47,171 nucleotides of DNA from Clostridia bacterium (lineage in GTDB: Bacteria; Bacillota; Clostridia; Oscillospirales; CAG-272), in NCBI GenBank assembly GCA_017502915.1, contig JAFVUB010000002.1:1-47171 (forward strand). Reading direction: 5' to 3'. Shown piece after piece: positions 34,009-41,204 of the stretch; position 1 is the first letter of the stretch; each line of letters opens with the position of its first letter. The translations under genes were made by a program, and so were the position numbers. The notes under the pieces were generated by a model. It was not told where the DNA came from and did not search any database. It was given only the letters and a program-made list of their open reading frames with translations.

Positions 34009-34037
34009 ATTATACCCCGACGTGCCCGACTTGTCAA
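34009..34037 (-). promoter_or_regulatory. Promoter of the TPR-DUF4037 pair
   Basis: Minus strand TTGACA (34032-34037), 17 bases, TATAAT (34009-34014). Confidence 0.9.
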
Positions 34038-34116
34038 GAAAAAAGACTGGGCTTTTGAGTATGTACCGTCGCGTATCGGGGAAAGATAAGGCAAAACACG
34101 CGCGAAAGGAAAAGAT

Positions 34117-35040
34117 ATGTGCACCGCTTTGAGCCTTAACACCCGCTATCACTATTTCGGAAGAACGCTCGATATAGACCGTTCGTACGGCGAGGAGGTC
34201 TGTATACTTCCCCGCAGCTTCCCGATCATCTTCAGTGAGGCGGGCGAGCTGAAACGGCATAGCGCGATCATCGGGATGGCAAGCGTTGCGAACGGCACGC
34301 CCCTCTTTTATGATGCGGTGAACGAGCACGGACTTGCCATGGCAGGCTTGAATTTCCCCGAAAACGCCGTGTATTTCAGCTCGGAGGGTAAAAAGACCGG
34401 CGTGGCGTCCTACGAGCTGATCGCTTGGGTGCTCTGTCACTGCAAGACCACCGAAGAGGCAAAGAAGCACCTCTCGGACGTCGTCGTGACCAACGCCCGT
34501 GCTCACGCCGAGCTGCCGCCAACTCCCCTGCACTGGATGGTGTCCGACGAGCGAGAAAGCATAGTCGTCGAGCAAACGGCAGACGGTCTCGGCATATATG
34601 AAAACGCCGTGGGAGTGCTTACCAACGCCCCAGCGTTTCCGTCACAGCTCGAAAATCTGTATAGGTATAAAGCCCTCTCGAACGCCAAAGACGGCGCCGT
34701 GGGACTGCCGGGAGACAGCTCATCGAGCTCAAGATTTGTAAGAGCGGCGTTCGGACGAAGATATTCGATCTGTGAGGGAGACGAGATATCGTCGGTCGGG
34801 CAGTTTTTCCATTTGATGTCGTCGGTGGAGGTGGCAAACGGACTTTGCAAAGCAGACGGCGAGGACTGGCATAAAACGGTGTATACGTCCTGCATAAGCA
34901 CATCGCAGGGTCGGTACTACTATACCACCTATGGTAATCGACGCATAAGCTGTGTCGATATGCATAAGACCGACCTCGACTCGCAGAAGCTGACCCGCTT
35001 CCCCATATCGAACGAGCAAAGCGTGAGATATATAAACTAA
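34117..35040 (+). CDS. Choloylglycine hydrolase family (bile salt hydrolase / penicillin V acylase-like)
   Basis: 307-residue Ntn hydrolase. Cys2 follows the initiator Met and would be the nucleophile; FGRTLDID (Arg16, Asp19), NEHGLAMAGLNFP and VLTNAPAFPSQL match the family active-site segments. Members cleave amide bonds of conjugated bile salts, penicillin V or acyl-homoserine lactones; which one is not decided by sequence reading. No signal peptide, so it is cytosolic. RBS AAAGGAA. Confidence 0.88.
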   Translation: MCTALSLNTRYHYFGRTLDIDRSYGEEVCILPRSFPIIFSEAGELKRHSAIIGMASVANGTPLFYDAVNEHGLAMAGLNFPENAVYFSSEGKKTGVASYELIAWVLCHCKTTEEAKKHLSDVVVTNARAHAELPPTPLHWMVSDERESIVVEQTADGLGIYENAVGVLTNAPAFPSQLENLYRYKALSNAKDGAVGLPGDSSSSSRFVRAAFGRRYSICEGDEISSVGQFFHLMSSVEVANGLCKADGEDWHKTVYTSCISTSQGRYYYTTYGNRRISCVDMHKTDLDSQKLTRFPISNEQSVRYIN

Positions 35041-35051
35041 GGAATAGTAAC

Positions 35052-35077
35052 GGCGGAAGGTCACAAGACCTTCCGCC
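35052..35077. terminator. Hairpin between convergent genes
   Basis: An 11-bp perfect stem GGCGGAAGGTC / GACCTTCCGCC, loop ACAA; no T run on either side, so terminator strength is uncertain. Confidence 0.6.
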
Positions 35078-35103
35078 TCATAAGATGTTTATTAACTAAC
35101 ATT

Positions 35104-36110
35104 CTACCTGCGCTTCTTTCTCTCGGTGTCGTCCTGCGCGATGCTTTCAAGAGCGTTAACGAGTAGCTCTCGGTCAGACATCACCTTCGGCTCAACGATC
35201 TCTCTCCCCTCACGCTCGGCAAGCTCGTCCATATAGTCGATCACGTCAAGCTCGCGGGAGGCTTTGCCGTGCGACCCACTGTCGGTCGCATCTACGCCAT
35301 AAAGCTTTTTCAGCTCTTTGACGATCCGTTCAACCTCTTCCTTTGTTGCAAAATTCTGCCGCTCTCGTTCAGTATATCTTGAGGTGTAGCGTTCAAGTGA
35401 GTCTTCAGATAGTGTATCATCAAAAGTTGGTCGTCCTCTTCTCTCAAGAACAGGAATATCGCTTCCTGATCCTCTTCTGATATCGGGAATTGGTTTAGAC
35501 CATAAATCAGCAGTTTTTCTGTCTGTGTCAAGTTCATCTTTATATTCCTTTCGATATTTAATTTTGTCTTTGTATTCATAAGGTTCAAGCGACTCGACAA
35601 TTTCACCGCGCATATATCCATCCGCCCTAAAAACATACACCTTTGTGGAACAATAAAGATAAACAGTCCTTGCTTCGTCTTCTTTCATTCCGGATGTTTT
35701 GTTTGCAAGGCTTCTCGCGAAAGAGCTTCGGTCTTTATATGATACTTGATTATAAAAATCCGCCGTAGAAGTGTACAAGTCTTCTGTATCAAACTCCCTC
35801 GAAAAACGAATATCCTTCTGCTTCGGGTTAAAGCGTTTAGACAAAGGTATTATATTGCCCTCGTCATCGTAGGTAACAGTGTCTGCGGATTTGATCTGTT
35901 CGCCGTCGAACACAACCGTCATTTTAGACATTCCATCATCGAGGATTATTCCGTCAGCTCGTCTCACTTCCGCTTCCTCTTTGAAGAACTCAAGGTAAGC
36001 ATCCCATACATCTATCACATCGTGATCACGGAAGGGGTTGCCTAAACCTTCGCGAAGACAAAATTGCTTATCTATTATCAGTGGATTTTTGGCGCGCAGA
36101 AAAACTCTCG
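35104..36110 (-). pseudogene. Fragment of a phage/ICE-type polyvalent protein (ART-like C-terminal region)
   Basis: The frame is open from 36195, but the recognisable part starts at VFLRAKNPLIID. The segments RADGIILDD, VVFDGEQIKSADTVTY and DDEGNIIPLSKRFNPKQKDI resemble the ADP-ribosyltransferase-like domain of large polyvalent proteins of phages and conjugative elements. The C-terminus SDRELLVNALESIAQDDTER is a piece that in such proteins continues further, so the copy seems truncated at both ends. The first about 30 codons of the open frame are antisense to the rsmA fragment. Likely a decaying remnant of a mobile element. Confidence 0.6.
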
Positions 36111-36268
36111 TAAACTCGCTGATGACAGGCTTTTCGCAGATCCCGAAGGAGAGGTTTGCCGATTTTATAGCCGAGCTCGGTCTGCGCCCCGACATCCGAG
36201 GCGAGAAGCTGACCGTGGAGCAGTTTGCCGCTCTTTCCGATCTTATTTATACCGAAATTCACAAATAA
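36083..36268 (+). pseudogene. rsmA: 3' fragment of rsmA (ksgA), 16S rRNA dimethyladenosine transferase
   Basis: About 60 codons ending in TAA read FLARRKTLVNSL ... FADFIAELGLRPDIRGEKL ... EQFAALSDLI. This is the C-terminal helical domain of RsmA/KsgA. The SAM-binding N-terminal three-quarters is missing; upstream sequence belongs to the polyvalent-protein fragment on the other strand. The normal rsmA terminator is kept. Non-functional here; an intact copy may exist elsewhere. Confidence 0.8.
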
Positions 36269-36274
36269 GACCCG

Positions 36275-36321
36275 TTCATCCGTCGATTGTGCGAAATTCA
36301 CAAGCGACGGATGAATTTTTT
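36275..36321 (+). terminator. Terminator of the rsmA remnant
   Basis: TTCATCCGTCG paired with CGACGGATGAA across a 19-base loop, followed by six T. Confidence 0.85.
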
Positions 36322-36356
36322 ATGAACAATCCATAAATAAATTTTCCCGAAAATTA

Positions 36357-36385
36357 TTGACTTTTGATTTTTTGTGTGGTAGAAT
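36357..36385 (+). promoter_or_regulatory. Promoter of the ABC-DUF1854 operon
   Basis: TTGACT (36357-36362), 17 bases, TAGAAT (36380-36385). Confidence 0.8.
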
Positions 36386-36400
36386 TACTCAACTAAAAAG

Positions 36401-36562
36401 CACCCGCGCGAAAATCGGGTGTTCACAATTGAATATATGTCGGAAATTGCTGTAATATTCGCCGCTTTATCCCTGCGCGGGCGCGGCGTATGGAGGTGTC
36501 TGACCGACTCCTCCAAATATATATTTTCATAAGGCAGTTCTTGGCAGACTGCCGATGGAGGA
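36401..36562 (+). promoter_or_regulatory. Structured 5' leader with possible RBS switch
   Basis: Four hairpins: CACCCG/CGGGTG (36401-36421); CGCCGC/GCGGCG with inner CCC/GGG (36460-36488); GGAGG...TCCTCC (36492-36514); GGCAGT/ACTGCC (36533-36553). The RBS GGAGGA (36557-36562) could also pair with TCCTCC (36509-36514), competing with the third hairpin. I cannot match it to a known riboswitch class. Confidence 0.5.
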
Positions 36563-36566
36563 TTTT

Positions 36567-38888
36567 ATGGATAGTACGATCCACATCAACAAGCATTTAA
36601 CGAATGCAGAGCTTCAGAACATTGAAAAGCTCGGAAGTCCGGACAATCCCGTCCGATTCGCAATTGTGGGTGATATTTCCGCTGACGGAAAGTATTCCCA
36701 CTCGACATTGGTCGCCACCGCAGACGAGCTCATCGTAACCGATTACTCGACAGGTGACGTGACCGAACGTATCGCCTTTTCCGACATTGACGAGATCTTC
36801 TCCAAGCGTATGTACGGCAACGCTTTTATTCGCGTGCGCCTGAAGGGAGAGGACAAGCCGAAGAACATTTTCCGCTATACCTTCAGTATATCGGCTCTTT
36901 GTGATTCGGTCATTCTCTACGTTAACAATTACAAGGCAGGCGACAGCGTGGAATCGCGCGTCGAGGCCATTGCCGCCGCCTATGAAAAACAGCTTTCGGT
37001 CTGCCCCAAGTGCGGCAGAACGCTCTCCGCGCCCGGTGTCAAGTGCATCAACTGCGAGGGCAAAAAGAAGATCGTTGCAAGACTTGTAAAGTACATAAAG
37101 CCCGAGCTTCCGATCCTTATAATCTCGGTCATTATCTCGATCGTAACCACCGTTCTGGCACTTTTGCCGCCCTTTATGACCCAAACGCTGGTTGATGACG
37201 TCCTCGGCGGCGACAACGTGACCGCGAACGGCGACGTTCATCTTTTCGGCATCTTCACCACCACGGTGGTCAACAGCCTGATCATCATCGGCGTGGTGCT
37301 GACGGCTACCTACGTTATCCGATTCGGTATGGGCGCTATCCGCGGATACTATCTGCGTAAGGCGGGCGACCGCATAGTCAAGGATCTGCGCGATGACGTT
37401 TACGAGCACGCACAGCATCTGTCCATGCGATTCTACGATAAGACCTCCACAGGCTCGGTCATCAACCGAATCTCGGGCGACAGCGCCACACTTCAGGCCT
37501 TTATGCTCCGAATCACCCAGGAGGTAGTGGTTCAGTTCTTCAAAATGGTGGGTATTATCGTCATAATGCTCATTATGAACCCCACGCTGGCTATCTTTTC
37601 GCTGATCCCCGTCCCCTTTGTTGCCATCGGCTCGCGCATCTTCTCAAAGAAGATCGCTCCCTTCTACCGCCGCATATGGAGACGCAACTCGGCGGTTTCC
37701 TCGGTGCTTACAGACACCATCCCCGGCATCCGCGTTATCAAGTCCTTCACCAACGAGAAGAACTCAACGAAGATATTCGTGGACAAGACCCAGGAGTGGT
37801 ACGAGACCGACTACAAGGCCGGTAAGATCCTCAACGCCTACCCCGCCATCGTAAACTTCTTCGTTTCAATGGGCTCGGTTGTCATCTGGATGCTGGGCGG
37901 CCTCGCCGTTTGCGGTGCGACCAACGTATCGGGCGACATTTCGGTCGGTCTGCTGGTCTCCTTCATCTCCTACGCGGCTATGTTCTACGAGCCCATCAAC
38001 TTCTTTGCCAACCTCAACGACTCTTATCAGAACTTCCTCTCCTCGGCCGAGCGTATCTTCGATATTCTCGATGCCGAGCCCGAGCATGACTTCGGCAAGG
38101 GCAACAAGGACGTAAATATGCGCGGAGCTATCGAGTTCAAGAACGTCACCTTCTCCTTCGACCGCACGAAAAAGGTTCTCAAAAACGTGAGCCTCAAGAT
38201 CGAGCCGGGCGATATTGTGGGAATTGTCGGCACAACGGGCTCGGGAAAATCCACGCTCATCAACCTGTTCTTGCGCTATTATGACCACTATCAGGGCCGA
38301 ATTTATGTGGACGGAGTGGATATACGCAAGATAGATATGGAATATTTCCGCTCCCAGATCGGCTTTGTCCAGCAAGAGCCCATGATGTTCCACGATACCA
38401 TTTTCAACAACATAGCATACGGCAACGAGGCCTACTCGGTGGATGACGTTATCCACGCCGCCGATATCGCCAACGCCCACGAGTTCATCGCCCGTCAGCC
38501 CGACGGCTACGATTCGGTCCTCGGCGAGCGCGGAGTCGGTCTTTCGGGCGGTGAGCGTCAGCGTCTCTCCATTGCCCGCGCCGTTCTCAAGAACCCCAGC
38601 ATTCTCGTCTTTGACGAGGCAACCGCCTCGGTCGACTCCGAGACCGAGCATCTTATTCAGGAAGCCATTGAGCATCTGATCAGCGGACGTACTACTATCA
38701 TGATCGCCCACCGCCTCTCCACCCTCAGCAAGGCCAACAAGATCGTTGTAGTCGATAACGGTCGCATCATCGAGTGCGGTACGCCCGAGGATCTGATGGA
38801 AAAGAAGGGCAAGTATTACAAGCTCGTTCAGATCCAGTCCATGGCCGACAAGGTCAACCGCCAAAAAGCGGAAGAGCATTTTGAATAA
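36567..38888 (+). CDS. ABC exporter, fused permease-ATPase with N-terminal PH-like and zinc-ribbon parts
   Basis: 773 residues. The first 130 form a beta-rich domain, followed by CPKCGRTL ... CINCEGKK (zinc ribbon), then a six-helix type IV exporter domain (about 180-500) and an ATPase with Walker A GTTGSGKST, signature LSGGERQRLSIARAV, Walker B ILVFDEATASVD and MIAHRLST. It is paired with a DUF1854 gene, as in the ABC/DUF1854 pairs noted near cyanophycin genes in other bacteria; no cyanophycin genes are here. The start at 36567 is preferred over 36555 because GGAGGA lies between the two ATGs. Substrate unknown. Confidence 0.9.
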   Translation: MDSTIHINKHLTNAELQNIEKLGSPDNPVRFAIVGDISADGKYSHSTLVATADELIVTDYSTGDVTERIAFSDIDEIFSKRMYGNAFIRVRLKGEDKPKNIFRYTFSISALCDSVILYVNNYKAGDSVESRVEAIAAAYEKQLSVCPKCGRTLSAPGVKCINCEGKKKIVARLVKYIKPELPILIISVIISIVTTVLALLPPFMTQTLVDDVLGGDNVTANGDVHLFGIFTTTVVNSLIIIGVVLTATYVIRFGMGAIRGYYLRKAGDRIVKDLRDDVYEHAQHLSMRFYDKTSTGSVINRISGDSATLQAFMLRITQEVVVQFFKMVGIIVIMLIMNPTLAIFSLIPVPFVAIGSRIFSKKIAPFYRRIWRRNSAVSSVLTDTIPGIRVIKSFTNEKNSTKIFVDKTQEWYETDYKAGKILNAYPAIVNFFVSMGSVVIWMLGGLAVCGATNVSGDISVGLLVSFISYAAMFYEPINFFANLNDSYQNFLSSAERIFDILDAEPEHDFGKGNKDVNMRGAIEFKNVTFSFDRTKKVLKNVSLKIEPGDIVGIVGTTGSGKSTLINLFLRYYDHYQGRIYVDGVDIRKIDMEYFRSQIGFVQQEPMMFHDTIFNNIAYGNEAYSVDDVIHAADIANAHEFIARQPDGYDSVLGERGVGLSGGERQRLSIARAVLKNPSILVFDEATASVDSETEHLIQEAIEHLISGRTTIMIAHRLSTLSKANKIVVVDNGRIIECGTPEDLMEKKGKYYKLVQIQSMADKVNRQKAEEHFE

Positions 38889-38901
38889 GGAGGTTCAGAT
38901 C

Positions 38902-39387
38902 ATGGCAAGATACATTATTACAGACGCAGATAAGATCACACGTACCGACACATATCTCGTAAAGGTCGAGTGCGCAGACGGAGGATGCTTTGAGGAGCTT
39001 GAGCCTCGCAGACTCTTTCCTCACACCAATCTCAATCAGTATATTACTCTGCTCGACTCCTCGAAAAAGGAGATCGCGATGATCAAGGATCTGGCGACCA
39101 TCGCCCCCGACTCCCGTCAGGCCATTGAGGATTGCTTCTTTGATTATTACATGATCCCCGAGATCACCGAGATCCTCCACGTTGAGGATAAATTCGGCGT
39201 TCTCAAATGGCGCGTTATGACCGACCGCGGCGAGATAGAGTTCTCCATCCGTAACCGCCACAGCGACATCAAACTGCTCGGCAAAAAGCGACTGCTGGTG
39301 CGCGACTCCAACGACAACCGCTATAAGGTATGCGACATTGCCAACCTCAGCAAATCGAGCATCAAGAAAATCTATAGCTATCTTTAA
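38902..39387 (+). CDS. DUF1854 protein
   Basis: 161-residue cytosolic protein of the DUF1854 type. It shows the EDKFGVLKWRVMTDRGEIEFSIRNR core and the final KRLLVRDSNDNRY segment. Start at 38902 has AAGGAGG eight bases upstream and lies 13 bases after the ABC gene. Function unknown; the constant pairing with the ABC exporter suggests a regulatory or accessory subunit. Confidence 0.85.
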   Translation: MARYIITDADKITRTDTYLVKVECADGGCFEELEPRRLFPHTNLNQYITLLDSSKKEIAMIKDLATIAPDSRQAIEDCFFDYYMIPEITEILHVEDKFGVLKWRVMTDRGEIEFSIRNRHSDIKLLGKKRLLVRDSNDNRYKVCDIANLSKSSIKKIYSYL

Positions 39388-39394
39388 AGCAATA

Positions 39395-39425
39395 CCCGGG
39401 GCTGATTTCAGCCCCGGGCTTTTTG
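39395..39425 (+). terminator. Terminator of the ABC-DUF1854 operon
   Basis: Perfect 11-bp stem CCCGGGGCTGA / TCAGCCCCGGG with a two-base loop, then CTTTTT. Confidence 0.93.
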
Positions 39426-39450
39426 TTTGGATCGTGCAGACCAATAAATA

Positions 39451-39525
39451 GGAGTTTGAAGGGATGCTTTTATTCGAGAACCTTTTTTGCAAAAAAGGTT
39501 CTCGAATAAAAACCAAATAAACTCC
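39451..39525. repeat. Nested palindromic element
   Basis: A perfect 44-bp palindrome (39468-39511, arm TTTTATTCGAGAACCTTTTT) lies inside an outer inverted repeat GGAGTTT (39451-39457) / AAACTCC (39519-39525). It encodes nothing; it resembles a hairpin-forming repeat or tiny non-autonomous element. Confidence 0.8.
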
Positions 39526-39580
39526 GATTTGTCGGTGACTTCACCGTTGAAGGATTGCGCGAGCGGTTTTCCGATCTGCA

Positions 39581-39610
39581 AAAAAGACCCCTTTGTGAAG
39601 GGGTCTTTTT
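39581..39610 (-). terminator. Terminator of the 52-residue ORF
   Basis: AAAAAGACCCCTT / AAGGGGTCTTTTT stem, loop TGTG, just past the stop on the minus strand. Confidence 0.88.
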
Positions 39611-39617
39611 GGTATTT

Positions 39618-39776
39618 TCAGTTGAGGGACGAGGCATCAACCTCGAACATAGAATCGACCGCAGACCTAAGCTCCGGCCACGAAGTCAGCGACGGGTCTC
39701 CCGCGGTCAAGCCCTTTGCCTCGGCAAATGCCGCCGTCGCGTATACGTACGCCGTCTGTTTCTTCGCTTTCTTCAT
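39618..39776 (-). CDS. Small protein of 52 residues
   Basis: A short ORF beginning MKKAKKQTAYVYATAAFAE and ending EVDASSLN. It has a basic N-terminus, an Ala-rich probable helix and an acidic C-terminal half with two Trp/Phe positions. RBS AAAGGGG, a consensus promoter 18 bases before the start and a strong terminator directly after the stop make it a complete stand-alone gene. No signal peptide or family recognised. Confidence 0.7.
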   Translation of the reverse strand: MKKAKKQTAYVYATAAFAEAKGLTAGDPSLTSWPELRSAVDSMFEVDASSLN

Positions 39777-39793
39777 TAGGTGTCCCCTTTCCT

Positions 39794-39822
39794 ATTATAT
39801 CACTTTCCGTGTCTGTATTCAA
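39794..39822 (-). promoter_or_regulatory. Promoter of the 52-residue ORF
   Basis: Minus strand TTGAAT (39817-39822), 17 bases, TATAAT (39794-39799). Confidence 0.82.
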
Positions 39823-39846
39823 GTCGTCGGGGGAAGTTTTAATATT

Positions 39847-39907
39847 TTACTTGCCACATAGACAATGTAATATGGCGCTTCATAGGCGCCGACTTTGTGA
39901 TAAGTAA
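39847..39907. repeat. Imperfect inverted repeat
   Basis: Ends TTACTTgcCACA and TGTGatAAGTAA are complementary, and the centre contains GGCGC-ttcata-GGCGCC. Could be a structured RNA or remnant of a mobile element; there is no coding evidence. Confidence 0.45.
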
Positions 39908-39979
39908 GAGACGCGCCGGGAGAAGAACAAGCGACAGACAGACATGACAAAATAATCTGTACTTTTTTTGCAAAAAGGC

Positions 39980-40008
39980 TTGACTTCGCCAAAAAGATGT
40001 GGTATAAT
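39980..40008 (+). promoter_or_regulatory. Promoter of tRNA-Pro
   Basis: TTGACT (39980-39985), 17 bases, TATAAT (40003-40008), 16 bases before the tRNA. Confidence 0.9.
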
Positions 40009-40024
40009 GCCATAGTCGTAGGAT

Positions 40025-40100
40025 CTGGGTGTGGCGCAGTTGGGAGCGCGCTACCTTGGGGTGGTAGAGGCCGCAAGTTCAAGTCTTGTCACTCAGACCA
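40025..40100 (+). tRNA. tRNA-Pro (anticodon GGG)
   Basis: Acceptor CTGGGTG/CACTCAG, anticodon stem CTACC/GGTAG around TTGGGGT (anticodon GGG), T-stem GCAAG/CTTGT around TTCAAGT, encoded CCA. Confidence 0.96.
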
Positions 40101-40102
40101 GG

Positions 40103-40138
40103 AAAAGCATAGAAAACAGCCGTTTTCTGTGCTTTTTT
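40103..40138 (+). terminator. Terminator of tRNA-Pro
   Basis: AAAAGCAtAGAAAAC paired with GTTTTCTgTGCTTTT, ending in a T run. Confidence 0.88.
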
Positions 40139-40457
40139 CTTTTGTTTTTAGCGGAATAGTGTTATTTTGCGTTTTGCAAATCGCAAAATTTAGTGTTTTA
40201 CATTTTCATACCTCTCCAAAAGACACCAACCGCCAGTTTTATACATCTAAATCCCACCAAATAATTATAACTTTTGAGGCGATAATCGCATTTTGCGACT
40301 ATCGCCTCTTCTTTGTTTAGTGCTGACCAAATTTTGATCAGCATCAAGCTTTTATTGTGTTGCATTATCATCAATTCATATTTTTCACGACACTCTCTTC
40401 TATGGAAAATGCACCTTTGATTTCACTCGAAGGTGCATTTTTTGATGAGCAATACTC
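40139..40457. other. Non-coding stretch with three hairpins
   Basis: No gene is supported. It holds a stem GAGGCGATA / TATCGCCTC (40276-40308), an imperfect stem TGCTGA / TCAGCA (40321-40343) and the bidirectional terminator at 40406-40441. It separates tRNA-Pro from the 3' end of the ATPase operon. Confidence 0.6.
40406..40441. terminator. Terminator of the AAA-ATPase operon
   Basis: AAAATGCACCTT / AAGGTGCATTTT stem with a 12-base loop. T runs on both sides allow it to work for the minus-strand operon. Confidence 0.75.
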
Positions 40458-40916
40458 TTATATGTCACATAATTGCTCTTTCTTTTGCTTTATTCCCGCG
40501 GCATCAGTCCATTCCGTTGTTACTAAAAATTTCGAAGACGATCCCATGTGAACTATTGATACAATATCGAAGCCTTTTTGCGGATCTAAAAACTCATATG
40601 GCATCTTGTCGTCGTTATATAACATTATTCCGTACTCATTAGGTATAGTGGCAGAAACATTATATACCGATGTGTTTCCGGAGTTCCATACCTTTAATCT
40701 ATACTTACCTTTCGATATTCGAACCATTCTTGCTTCAACACAAGATTTATTCTTTTCGGCCTCGGCACTTTCTCTTTCTGCAAGCTCAAATTCTTTTATC
40801 TTTAATTCTAGTTCATTAACTCTATTTTGCAAGTGTTGTGCTCTGATAGAGACAATGAAAGAGACAAGTGCAAGCAGAAGCGAAACTCCCGATATCACCA
40901 ATGCAGCTATTTCCAT
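40458..40916 (-). CDS. Single-pass membrane protein with coiled coil and beta domain
   Basis: 152 residues. TM helix at about 4-26, then a heptad-like charged coiled coil (about 28-60, QNRVNELELKIKEFELAER), then a beta-rich C-terminal domain (about 62-150) of a CARDB/Ig-like look (YRLKVWNSGNTSVYNVSATI). The soluble part is probably cytoplasmic or surface sensor; not assigned to a named family. Last gene of the five-gene operon, ten bases after the zinc-ribbon gene. Confidence 0.75.
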   Translation of the reverse strand: MEIAALVISGVSLLLALVSFIVSIRAQHLQNRVNELELKIKEFELAERESAEAEKNKSCVEARMVRISKGKYRLKVWNSGNTSVYNVSATIPNEYGIMLYNDDKMPYEFLDPQKGFDIVSIVHMGSSSKFLVTTEWTDAAGIKQKKEQLCDI

Positions 40917-40926
40917 TCAACACTCC

Positions 40927-41184
40927 TTATTTAAAAATCTTCTTAAGCTTTTTCTCAAAATCCTTCAGAAGCTCCTTTTGTACTTCCTCTATGTTATCCT
41001 CAATACTTTCATTGTTGCTCTCGATAAGCTCTGCCTTGGTATATACAGACTTACAATCGGAACATTTGAAACGCACTGTATCGGGAGCATCCACCGCATC
41101 TTCGTGTGCTACATCCAAGGACTCAAACTGGTCATTTCCACACAGTGGACAGTACAAAGTTATTTTTCTGCTATAGTCCTTCAT
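40927..41184 (-). CDS. Small zinc-ribbon protein
   Basis: 85 residues. The CPLCGNDQF and FKCSDCKS pairs form a C2-C2 zinc ribbon in the N-terminal half; the C-terminal half is a charged helix, acidic then basic (LLKDFEKKLKKIFK). RBS AGGAGAT. Fourth gene of the operon. Could bind nucleic acid or act as an adaptor; no named family recognised. Confidence 0.75.
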   Translation of the reverse strand: MKDYSRKITLYCPLCGNDQFESLDVAHEDAVDAPDTVRFKCSDCKSVYTKAELIESNNESIEDNIEEVQKELLKDFEKKLKKIFK

Positions 41185-41204
41185 CTTATCTCCTATGGCT
41201 CAAA

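Noticed and set aside
33976..34575. Extension of the TPR protein by 200 residues
   Set aside because: It would run antisense through the choloylglycine-hydrolase gene and past a consensus promoter and a good RBS at 33975.
36111..36195. N-terminal part of the open frame of the polyvalent-protein fragment
   Set aside because: It is antisense to the rsmA tail and has no resemblance to the family.
36386..36566. Known riboswitch (ykkC, THF, manganese or NiCo class) in the ABC leader
   Set aside because: None of the conserved cores I know fit the hairpins; left as unassigned.
39819..40320. Frames over tRNA-Pro and the upstream inverted repeat
   Set aside because: They translate the tRNA itself; no RBS.
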